From JBOGED01 sp050743625 (lineage in GTDB: Bacteria > Actinomycetota > Nitriliruptoria > Euzebyales > Egibacteraceae), in contig JBOGED010000275.1 in NCBI GenBank assembly GCA_050743625.1, forward strand, positions 1-18,474: DNA of 18,474 nucleotides, read 5' to 3'. A model generated the notes under the pieces. The model saw only the letters and a program-made list of their open reading frames with translations. It was not told the DNA's origin and did not search any database. Made by a program: the position numbers and the translations under genes. Positions 1 through 6,889 of this stretch are shown one piece after another. The first letter of the stretch is position 1; each line of letters begins with the position of its first letter.

Positions 1-918
1 CAGCACGTCCACGGCCGGCCACGGCCGCTCGGGGTTCACATGGTCCGCCGTCACCGGCGACACCCCGCCCCAGTCGTCGATGCCGACGTCGAGCAGCGAG
101 CCCAGGTCATCGGCCAGGTTCGGCGGGGCCTGCACGTGCACGTCGGGCGGCAGGACGAGCCGGGCTAGCGCGATCGCCCGCGCATGCTCGGACGGCGGGC
201 AGGGCGGCGCCGCGCGCATCGCCGTGCCAGGCATGGGCAGGAAGTTTTGGACGATCACCTCCTGCACGTGCCCGTGGCGACGGTGGGACGCCGCGATCGC
301 CTCAAGCGCGTCGAGCCAGTCGGCGGCGGTCTCCCCGATCCCGACGAGGATGCCGGTGGTGAACGGGATCGCGAGTTCGCCGGCCGCCTCCAGGGTGGCC
401 AGGCGGCGCGCCGGGTCCTTGTTCGGGGCGCCGCGGTGCGCGGCCAGATCCGGCCGCAGTGACTCGATCATCATCCCCTGCGACGGCGCCGCGGTGCGCA
501 GCATCGCCAGCTCGTCACGGGACAGCGCGTCGGCGTTCGCGTGCGGCAGCAGCCCGGTCTCGTCCAGCACCAGCCTGCACATCGCCGCGAGATACTCGAC
601 GGTCGACGCGTAGCCGTGCGCCTCGAGCCACTCGCGCGCGACCGGATAGCGCTCCTCCGGCTGCTCGCCGAGGGTGAACAGCGCCTCGTGACAGCCGGCG
701 GCCGCGCCACGGCACGCTATCGCCAGCACATCGTCGGGGTCTAGATAGGGCGCGTCCAGGTGCGCGGGCGCGGTGGCGAACGTGTAGTACCCGCAGCGGT
801 CACGGCACAGCCGAGTGAGCGGCACGAACACCTTGGGCGAGTAGGTCACCCGGGTGCCCGTCCTCCTCGCGCGGGCCCGCGCGGAGAGCTCGTCGGGCGG
901 GAGCGAGAGCAGGTTCAT
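1..918 (-). CDS. cofG: CofG / FbiC N-terminal half: FO (deazaflavin) synthase subunit, 3' end outside window, third Fe-S cysteine replaced
   Basis: This is a radical-SAM enzyme that, with CofH, builds the 8-hydroxy-5-deazaflavin ring of coenzyme F420 from a flavin precursor and tyrosine. In actinobacteria it is often the first half of a fused FbiC; the window ends at about residue 306, so fusion cannot be judged. Family signatures seen: VFVPLTRLCRDRC near residues 30-42, GCHEALFTLGEQPE near 75-88, QGMMIESL, IPFTTGILVGIGET, VQEVIVQNF, QAPPNLADD and DDWGGVSPVTADHVNPERPWPA. The ATG at 918 overlaps the stop of the upstream gene (ATGA), so translation is probably coupled. Oddity: the CxxxCxxC cluster motif normally reads CRDxCxYCTF, but here it is CRDRCGYYTF, with C38 and C42 kept and residue 45 Tyr (TAC). 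One base change would explain it. As read, the enzyme should not ligate a normal 4Fe-4S cluster. Confidence 0.9.
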   Translation of the reverse strand, partial: MNLLSLPPDELSARARARRTGTRVTYSPKVFVPLTRLCRDRCGYYTFATAPAHLDAPYLDPDDVLAIACRGAAAGCHEALFTLGEQPEERYPVAREWLEAHGYASTVEYLAAMCRLVLDETGLLPHANADALSRDELAMLRTAAPSQGMMIESLRPDLAAHRGAPNKDPARRLATLEAAGELAIPFTTGILVGIGETAADWLDALEAIAASHRRHGHVQEVIVQNFLPMPGTAMRAAPPCPPSEHARAIALARLVLPPDVHVQAPPNLADDLGSLLDVGIDDWGGVSPVTADHVNPERPWPAVDVL

Positions 919-1256
919 GACGCGCGCATCCAGTCGGCTTGCTCCGGCAACAGCCGGCGGCCGTTGGCGATGAAGAAGGCGCGGATCACGTTGCTGCGCC
1001 ACAGCGCCGCGTTGCGGGAGTCGCCGGTGCTCGCGGCGAACTCCTTGGCCTTGCCGGTATAGAAGCCGCGCTTGCGGTACTTGCGGGTCTGTTCGTCGAA
1101 GACCTCGGCGATCATCTGGTCCGGGTCACGCTCGACGTACGCGGCGAAATCGGCGAGGACCTGCAGCCGCCGTTCCCGCTCGGCGGTAGACAGGTCGCCC
1201 AGCGAGTTCGAATAGCGCGCAACGGTGGTCTTCTCGGTGAACGCAGGGTCAAGCAC
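915..1256 (-). CDS. 113-residue conserved-looking protein of unknown function, translationally coupled to CofG
   Basis: A small soluble protein with no signal peptide or membrane segment. The start is GTG at 1256, chosen because GGAGG lies four bases upstream (1265-1261). It is charged and apparently all-helical; the most distinctive stretches are FDEQTRKYRKRGFYTG and NVIRAFFIANGRRLLPEQ in the C-terminal half. The helical pattern and a 'RAFFIANG' helix faintly recall the N-terminal core-binding domain of tyrosine recombinases, but there is no catalytic domain and I would not call it an integrase. Its TGA overlaps the cofG ATG by four bases, and it follows the nitroreductase gene by about 70 bases. 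It may be a partner of CofG or of the nitroreductase. Family unknown to me. Confidence 0.72.
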   Translation of the reverse strand: MLDPAFTEKTTVARYSNSLGDLSTAERERRLQVLADFAAYVERDPDQMIAEVFDEQTRKYRKRGFYTGKAKEFAASTGDSRNAALWRSNVIRAFFIANGRRLLPEQADWMRAS

Positions 1257-1327
1257 GGATCCTCCGATCACGGCCGGGGCCTGGCGGAGCGCCGGGCGGC
1301 ACCGGCGCCCCATCAGGCGAGGTCCCG

Positions 1328-2173
1328 CTATTCGGGGAGGCCGAACATGGCCGCCATGGCGCGGATCTCCTGGCGCCGGTGCGGCAGCGGGGCGTTGGCC
1401 TGGATCATCCCGGCCTCGACGAGCTCGTCGACGACGCGCTGGTCGCGCTGCATAGGGTTGCCCCAGCGACCCTCGAAGTACAGGCTTTCGAAGTCCGGAC
1501 GCGGGCGCTGACCTCCGGCCTCGGCACCCTCGGCCGGGTAGCCGAGCATCTGGATCTGGGCCACGGTCGCGGTCTCGGGCATCCCGAGCAGCTCCCTGAG
1601 GCGGGCGCGCTGCCCGGTGAGCAGCGCGGTGCCCACTCCTTCGTCCACGGCGGCGAGCAGGGCCGCGCCCATGGCCAGACCGATCTCGATCGCCGATAGC
1701 CACTCGGCGAAGGCTCGATCGCCCGCCATCACGTTGAAGTCGGGCGTCTTCATGACGATGTCGTCGATGAACTGCTCGCTCCAGCCATAGCTCGACGTCA
1801 GCGCGCCGACGTCGATCAGCTGCATGAGCTGGCCCTTGAGGCTGTCCCAGCCAGCCATGTCGATCGTCCAGTAGATGTGCACTGGGGCTTGTGCCCCGGC
1901 GGGCTGGTTGTACAGCGCCTCGCACAGGTTCTGGAAGAGCTCGGGGTCCGTCTCGTCGCGGTATATCACGACCGCCTTGCGGATCGCGCCCGCGTTGCCG
2001 TGCTGGGACTGCAAGCGGGCCGCCTCGAGGACCTTTTGCACCTTCTCCTTCTCGACCGGCTGGTAGGGCTTGAAGAACCGGATCGAGCGGCGGGTGCCGA
2101 CAGCACGCTTGAACGACATGCCAGTTTGTGAGGCTGCGCTGACGGAGCTCGGTGCGGGTTGGGTGGCGGTCAT
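1328..2173 (-). CDS. nitroreductase-family flavoprotein
   Basis: Predicted FMN-dependent oxidoreductase of the nitroreductase fold, 281 residues and cytoplasmic. The N-terminal RRSIRFF (residues 28-34) matches the family's arginine-rich FMN phosphate-binding motif. LSAIEIGLAMGAALLAAVDEG followed by GTALLTGQR and a LRELLGMPE-type segment matches the usual core, where the family has a helix, a 'G' turn and then the 'LGLP' region. ATG at 2173 has AGGAGG five bases upstream and overlaps the stop of the acyl-CoA synthetase gene (ATGA at 2173-2170), so the two are co-translated. The substrate cannot be read off. The neighbouring ligase suggests an acyl-CoA or acyl chain, and the CofG downstream suggests redox work in an F420-containing cell. 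The segment around residues 100-150 (QAPVHIYWTIDMAGWDS) is unusual compared with the short nitroreductases I remember. Confidence 0.8.
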   Translation of the reverse strand: MTATQPAPSSVSAASQTGMSFKRAVGTRRSIRFFKPYQPVEKEKVQKVLEAARLQSQHGNAGAIRKAVVIYRDETDPELFQNLCEALYNQPAGAQAPVHIYWTIDMAGWDSLKGQLMQLIDVGALTSSYGWSEQFIDDIVMKTPDFNVMAGDRAFAEWLSAIEIGLAMGAALLAAVDEGVGTALLTGQRARLRELLGMPETATVAQIQMLGYPAEGAEAGGQRPRPDFESLYFEGRWGNPMQRDQRVVDELVEAGMIQANAPLPHRRQEIRAMAAMFGLPE

Positions 2174-3744
2174 GGGCTCCTCCTTCTGAGTAGGTGTTTC
2201 TGGATCTTGCCCACGGATGTGCGGGGCAGCTCGTCGACGAACTCGATGGTGTCGGGCACCTTGAACTTCGCCAGGCGCTCCCGGCAGTGGGCGAGCAGCT
2301 CGTCGGCGGTGACCGTCGCGCCCTCGGCCAGCACGACGAAGACCTGGATCGCCTCGTCGCGCATCTCGTCCGGCACGCCGACGGCAGCCGACTCGAACAC
2401 CGCCGGGTGTTCGTCGACCACCCGCTCGACTTCACCGCTCGCCACGTTCTCACCAGCGCGTTTGATCATGTCCTTGCGGCGATCGACGAAGCGCAGGTAG
2501 CCGTCGGCGTCGGCGCGGACGGTGTCGCCGGTGTGCAGCCACACCAGGCCGCTCTCGCCGGGGCGCAGCGCCTCGGCCGTGGCGTCCGGGTTCCCCAGGT
2601 AACCCGCCATCAGGGTGCGCCCAGGCTCGCCGCCCACCAGCAGCTCACCCGCCTCGCCCGGCTCCACGTCGAGGCCGTCGGGGGCGACGATGCGCAGCCG
2701 CGCGCCGAGCACGGCCCGGCCGATGCTGGCGGGGCGGCGCTCCTCGTAGAGCGGGTTGATCGTCGGCGGGACCACGGTCTCCGTCATCCCGTAGAGCTGT
2801 GCGAGCGGCACCGCGAAGCGGCGCTCGAACTCGGCGTGCTGGGCGTCGGAGACGTTCTGCGCGAACAGCGCGACCCGCAGCCGGTGCGCGGCGTCGTGGT
2901 CCGTCGGCTTTGCGGCGAGGATCATCCTGATCGGCGCGGCGAACAGGCTCGCCACGGTCGCGTCCATCGCCACGGCCTGCTCGGCGAACCGGCTCGCCGA
3001 GAAGCGCGGTGCCAGCGCGATGGACGCTCCGGTGACCACTGCCGACATCGTCGAGTAGTACTGGGCGTTGCCATGGAACAGCGGCAGGACGACCAGATTG
3101 CGGTCGTCGGGGCGCAGCCGCAGGTGCCCAGCCACGACGTCTCCGCAATGCAGGTAGGCCGCATGGGTGACCAGCACACCCTTGGGGCGGCTGGTGGTGC
3201 CGGAGGTGTAGAGCACGCTGAGCACGTCGGTCGGCGCCGCGGGTGACGGGTCGTGGAAGCCGTCACCCGGCTCGACCCACTCCTCGTCGATGCCGACGAT
3301 CTGTTCCGCCCCGGCCTTCTCCACGGCCGCGCGCAGGTCCGGCGTGGTCACCGAAAGGCGGCAGCCGGCGTGGTCGATCAGGTATCCCAGCTCGTCAGGG
3401 GTCGACAGCGGATTGCTGGGCACGATCACCGACCCGATCAGCGCCGCGGCGAACAGGAGGTCGTAGAACTGCGGGCAGTTCTGGAGGTGGACGTGGAACC
3501 GGTCGCCCGCCCGGACCCCGCGCCGGTGCAGCGCACCCGCGGTCGCCCCCACGCGCGCATCGAGCTCGCCCCAGGTGGTGGTCTCGACGCAGCCCGGCTC
3601 CCGCTCGAACAGCAAGAACGGCCGGTCCGGCGCGCGGGCAGCGTGCCTCCGCAGCACGGCGGCAACCGTGTCGCCGGCCCGATCGGCGAGCGGCGTCACC
3701 GGCATATGCCCCAGCCCGGGCGTTCGCTTCGCGCCCCACGGCAT
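2170..3744 (-). CDS. AMP-dependent acyl-CoA synthetase (CaiC-like ANL superfamily ligase)
   Basis: Activates a carboxylic acid with ATP to an acyl-adenylate and then to its CoA thioester. Motifs in order (numbered from the ATG at 3744): P-loop YTSGTTSRPKG at 179-189, the aromatic-acid/Thr motif YGMTET at 318-323, HTGDTVRADADGYLRFVDRR around 404-423, the hinge K/R region RRKDMIKRAGENV, and the C-terminal catalytic lysine in PRTSVGKIQK (about 513). About 524 residues, full length for the family. The ATG at 3744 is preferred because GAGGG sits about nine bases upstream; a GTG at 3750 in the same frame is possible. It is the first gene of the leftward operon. The overall pattern resembles crotonobetaine/carnitine-CoA ligases, but the substrate is not determined. 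Codon use and motifs look intact. Confidence 0.9.
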   Translation of the reverse strand: MPWGAKRTPGLGHMPVTPLADRAGDTVAAVLRRHAARAPDRPFLLFEREPGCVETTTWGELDARVGATAGALHRRGVRAGDRFHVHLQNCPQFYDLLFAAALIGSVIVPSNPLSTPDELGYLIDHAGCRLSVTTPDLRAAVEKAGAEQIVGIDEEWVEPGDGFHDPSPAAPTDVLSVLYTSGTTSRPKGVLVTHAAYLHCGDVVAGHLRLRPDDRNLVVLPLFHGNAQYYSTMSAVVTGASIALAPRFSASRFAEQAVAMDATVASLFAAPIRMILAAKPTDHDAAHRLRVALFAQNVSDAQHAEFERRFAVPLAQLYGMTETVVPPTINPLYEERRPASIGRAVLGARLRIVAPDGLDVEPGEAGELLVGGEPGRTLMAGYLGNPDATAEALRPGESGLVWLHTGDTVRADADGYLRFVDRRKDMIKRAGENVASGEVERVVDEHPAVFESAAVGVPDEMRDEAIQVFVVLAEGATVTADELLAHCRERLAKFKVPDTIEFVDELPRTSVGKIQKHLLRRRSP

Positions 3745-4075
3745 CTCCACGGTCCCTCAACTCCGGCGTTGGTTGCCGGGCGTGAATCCGCGAGAGCCGT
3801 AGCCATCGTGTGCGCATTCTAGCGAGCAAGGGCTTGCTGTTGGAACTACCCAGTCGATGGGTTCTCTGACCTCGATGGACGCCAGCAGCCGGCCTGGCCC
3901 CCTCGATGGCGATGCGCTCCTGGCGATGCCGAGCATCCATCACAACTCTGTGGCAGATCCTCAGGTCAGGCCCCGCCGCACCGCAAACGCAGGTAGGCAG
4001 CTTGACGAGCACACCCGGCTTGGCGGGTTCGGTTCCCCTCCGCCTCCGCTGAGCTGCTGGTTTGCCATTTCGGCA

Positions 4076-4311
4076 TCACGCGGCGTCGCCCTCGTTGCCG
4101 TCCTGGACGGGCGTTTGACTACCACGTTGACCACCAAGCAGGTCTTGGAGCCGGTCGACGGCCTCGCGTTGCATGTCCTCGCTGACGTGCGTGTAGAGGT
4201 CAGCGTGACCAAGATCCTGCTGTGCCCGAGGATCTCGCTGACGATCTTGGGGTGGACGCCGCATGCCAACAGAAGGGTCGCCGTGCTGTGCCGCAGATCA
4301 TGAAACCGGTC
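4076..4311 (-). pseudogene. tyrosine-recombinase (phage-type integrase) C-terminal remnant, frameshifted
   Basis: The C-terminal catalytic part of a site-specific integrase. FHDLRHSTATLLLACGV followed by IVSEILGHS carries the RHxxR and GHS active-site motifs. The tail with the nucleophilic tyrosine, DLYTHVSEDMQREAVDRL, is in another frame: at about 4207-4212 one base is missing, so the first frame runs on as LTSTRTS. Restoring one G would read ILVTLDLYTHV, the expected family sequence. The N-terminal DNA-binding and core domains are gone; upstream the frame merges into an unrelated broken gene. It therefore cannot be active as read. It marks the past arrival of an integrative element in this interval. 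Confidence 0.85.
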
Positions 4312-4641
4312 GCACGGATCGTCGATGAGGCAACGAACGGCAGTCAGCCGCGGCGGGTCCAACTCACCGAGCGCATCCGCGTATCACGAATAGCGCTGGC
4401 CGTCACCACGCAACGGGCGAACGGAGAAGGATTCCGGCTCCGACCCGTCGATGCTCTTGGCCGGCGTGTCTGCGACCCACTCCAGGCCGATGCGCTCCAG
4501 CGCTACCGGCTGGCTCGCAAGCCAATCCCTGCCGACGAGCAACCCAGTAGGGCTGACCTGCCCGTAATCGCCATACAGCAGCTTTGCGGCTTTAGTCAAC
4601 TCGTAACGATGCCCGTTGAGGTAACGGCGCGCCGCCGCCAC
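4312..4641 (-). pseudogene. broken gene of unknown function with in-frame TGA, joined to the integrase remnant
   Basis: A reading frame from GTG 4641 encodes a helical, basic N-terminal stretch (ARRYLNGHRYELTKAAKLLY) followed by TGLLVGRDWL and ERIGLEWVADTPA, then meets TGA at 4386-4384 after DGQRYS. In the same frame beyond the stop, YADALGELDPPRL continues sensibly and the frame then runs straight into the integrase piece at about 4311. From memory, long actinobacterial proteins with a 'RYxTYADALGxLDPPxLFENRxCYRL' stretch exist, so both sides of the TGA probably belonged to one protein and a codon such as CGA became TGA. I cannot name the family. There is no clear ribosome binding site at the GTG. 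Confidence 0.55.
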
Positions 4642-4802
4642 GCTCTTGGCTCTCGCTCAGCATTATCGTCAGGCAGCTTACCTCGTCCTCAGGTCGCGCC
4701 CGAAGAGCTGAAGGCAGAACAAGTCGTAGTAATGCTGCTGTTGCCTTTGGCGCTCATGGACACATCCACGTGCCGTGACATCCGTAGTCTGCGATGGGCG
4801 GT

Positions 4803-6149
4803 TCAGGCTAGGGACCCTGGGTCTGCCCCTCGCGTGATTCGCGACCGCACCTCCAGATACCGCCCATGGAACTCCCGTACCTGTTGCAGGCTGCTGTAGC
4901 GCTGAGCGAGCGCGCGGTCGAGCTCCGCGACTCGCCAGATGTTAGACGGCACTAATCGGCCAGACTCAAGGGCGAGCGTACCCAAGTGGCAGGCTTCCTC
5001 AGGCCGGTCCTGTTGTGCGACCACGAGCCCCAGATCAATGTGGGCCGTAGCCAACCGCCGGGGCTTGCTCCCACCTGATGAATAGTTTTGCACTACCTCC
5101 CGAGCGTACTCCTCGGCTCTTTCGTCATCGCCTAGCCAGGCCAGTGTGGTAGCGGTGTACGAAATAAGCTTGCGTGGATCAAACACAAAATGGTGATCCG
5201 GCTGTTCCGGCTCCTGCAGACCACCGACCACCAGACCAGCTCGCTCAAGCGTGGCGTAGGTTTGCTGCCTTTTCTGCATCCGTGCCCAGGCCCGCGCCTC
5301 CTGGGCGGTAAGCTGGGCCGCAACTGCGGTTACTTTGCCCGTAAGTTCCTGACCGACTTGTGTAAACTCCACCGCGTCCGAGTGGCGGCCGTCGAGTAGC
5401 GCCTGCCACGCAAAAATCTCAAAGGCCCACGCCATAAAGTCGCTATGATCGGCTTCCTGGCCGAGTTGATAGGCCGTATCTACGCTGGCCATGGCTGCCC
5501 GACGCTCACCAAGATCCTCGAGAACGGTCGCGATAAGTAAGTACAGCCAGCCGCTGATGACTAACATGTGTCGGTGCTGCCCTAGAGTGGCCTTGCCATC
5601 GAGCAGGCGCGCAAGGTAGCGGCGGTAGGGGCGGATCGCCGGCAGGAGCTCAGCCGGCGGTGTATTCGCGTAGCAGCGACACAGATCATTAACAATGATT
5701 TCTAACCGTTCGAGTGTCGACCGACTGACGTCCGAGGCCTCGATCCTCCGTGCGAACTCTACGGCCTCCAACTCATCCGCAATAGTGTTATCTTCATCAA
5801 CCAACCGATGATCGCCATCTCTCCTGTCATCCGGACGGTCGACCTTCAGGACGGGAGTCGTGCAGCCGCGATCATCGGCTCGTTGATGTTGCCTGCTACG
5901 CGCCGCATCGATCTGCTCGTAGATGGCAAGCAACTGCCCCTGCGCGTCCAGCGCGGCCTTGACCTGGACGACGAATTGGCGGCTGAGATCCTGGCGGCCC
6001 TGCTCTACCTGCGTGATCGAGACCCGGTGATAGCTCGCCCGCCGCGCAAGCGCCTTCTGGGTGAGATTGGCCGCTTCGCGTAGACGACGCAGCTCCCGAC
6101 CGAATTCCTCCTTGAGGAGCGCAACACCCCCCTCGGCCGGGCCGACCAT
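4803..6149 (-). CDS. XRE-type helix-turn-helix regulator with C-terminal TPR-like helices
   Basis: Cytoplasmic DNA-binding regulator of 448 residues. An N-terminal HTH_3-type domain covers residues about 16-72 (FGRELRRLREAANLTQKALA, then ITQVEQGRQ), typical of actinobacterial one-component XRE regulators. From about residue 130 to the end there are repeating helix pairs (for example YLARLLDGK, WLYLLIATVLEDLGERRAA, HIDLGLVVAQQDRPEEA), as in TPR-like ligand- or peptide-sensing domains. ATG at 6149 was chosen because AAAGGGG lies just upstream; the open frame extends to 6275 but without motif or SD support. The gene uses more A/T-ending codons than its neighbours, including a TTA leucine at codon 204, which suggests transfer. 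It is divergent from a small gene at 6459, and an inverted repeat lies about 40-80 bases upstream of the start. Confidence 0.85.
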   Translation of the reverse strand: MVGPAEGGVALLKEEFGRELRRLREAANLTQKALARRASYHRVSITQVEQGRQDLSRQFVVQVKAALDAQGQLLAIYEQIDAARSRQHQRADDRGCTTPVLKVDRPDDRRDGDHRLVDEDNTIADELEAVEFARRIEASDVSRSTLERLEIIVNDLCRCYANTPPAELLPAIRPYRRYLARLLDGKATLGQHRHMLVISGWLYLLIATVLEDLGERRAAMASVDTAYQLGQEADHSDFMAWAFEIFAWQALLDGRHSDAVEFTQVGQELTGKVTAVAAQLTAQEARAWARMQKRQQTYATLERAGLVVGGLQEPEQPDHHFVFDPRKLISYTATTLAWLGDDERAEEYAREVVQNYSSGGSKPRRLATAHIDLGLVVAQQDRPEEACHLGTLALESGRLVPSNIWRVAELDRALAQRYSSLQQVREFHGRYLEVRSRITRGADPGSLA

Positions 6150-6187
6150 CGTATGCCCCTTTCGTAGCCTATGGGCCGACTGCCGGC

Positions 6188-6231
6188 GTAGGGCGAGGGA
6201 GAGGACCCGGCTCCCTACCTCGCCTACCTCG
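6188..6231. promoter_or_regulatory. inverted and tandem repeat in the divergent intergenic region (possible operator)
   Basis: The stretch 6150-6458 between the HTH/TPR regulator and the small divergent gene holds no convincing gene. It does contain GTAGGGCGAGG (6188-6198) facing CCTCGCCTAC (6218-6227), an imperfect inverted repeat with an inner GGGAG/CTCCC stem (6197-6201/6211-6215). The right side is also a tandem duplication of CCTACCTCG (6214-6222 and 6223-6231). Its position 40-80 bases upstream of the regulator start suits an autoregulatory operator or a leader hairpin. Function is inferred from position only. Confidence 0.35.
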
Positions 6232-6458
6232 CCCCCAAAGACTTCTACTCCCCCAACGACATAACGCAGGGGCACTCTCCTGCCCTGGACAAGGAGTCTG
6301 CCACGTGGTGGGCACGAACGCCGACGTAAGGATCACCTTTCCTGGCCGGGCCGTCACGGGCAGGAACAGACCCCGAGAGATGGCGGGAGGGGGCTGGGAG
6401 CACCTCGGTCCCCTCCCCGTCGCCAACCTTCCTCATTCATCCGGACGGTGACCCATCC

Positions 6459-6748
6459 ATGGCCCATTACGACAACAAGACTATTGCGACCAGGCAAGAG
6501 CCCGATCCTGTATGGCTCGGCGACGTCGAGGCGTTGTCTTCGGAGATCTGCGCCGAGCTACGCGAGATCGTCGAAATGCTCGCCACCTATCGCCAGACCA
6601 TCCACAGGGCAGCCCGGCTCAACGCCCGCACCGACGTCTCTCTGCTGATCGGCCCGAGGCCACCGAACTAGCATGCGAGCTGGCGCAGTGCCACACCGAG
6701 GCCCTCCGGCCCGCGAGCGGCGCGGCTGCGGCCCACGACCACGCCTGA
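6459..6748 (+). pseudogene. small helical protein divergent from the regulator, probably one-base frameshifted
   Basis: From ATG 6459 the frame encodes a hydrophilic protein (DPVWLGDVEALSSEICAELR, then ATYRQTIHRAARLNA) and stops at 6671 after 70 residues. The next frame continues with the same helical style (PEATELACELAQCHTEALRP) to TGA at 6748. Adding one C in the GGCCC run near 6650-6653 would join them as LLIGPEATELACELAQ, giving about 96 residues. I therefore read it as one small gene broken by a single-base loss, or a sequencing indel. It is divergent from the HTH/TPR regulator, an arrangement common for a regulator and its target. The ribosome binding site is weak. No family recognised. 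If not frameshifted, the product is the 70-residue form. Confidence 0.5.
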
Positions 6749-6889
6749 CCAACCGCGGGACCGCCACCGACTCCGCGGCACCGGAGATTTCGCACCGGCA
6801 AATCGCGCCAGGAGGCGCCAATTCAGCGGTCTGTTGTAGAGCCGGGCTTCATCGTAGGCGGGCAAGGCATTGACACACCGCGAGTCTGT

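Noticed and set aside
915..1256. Calling the 113-residue protein an integrase
   Set aside because: Only a vague helical resemblance to an integrase N-terminal domain; no catalytic R, H or Y motifs.
2194..3246. Long plus-strand open frame of 350 codons opposite the acyl-CoA synthetase
   Set aside because: Antisense shadow of a high-GC gene: its product is low-complexity (R/G/V/D-rich) and has no motif, while the minus strand has all ligase motifs.
3825..3838. AGCAAGGGCTTGCT palindrome upstream of the acyl-CoA synthetase, as an attachment site for the integrase remnant
   Set aside because: No second copy and no tRNA gene found in the window; a short palindrome alone is not enough.
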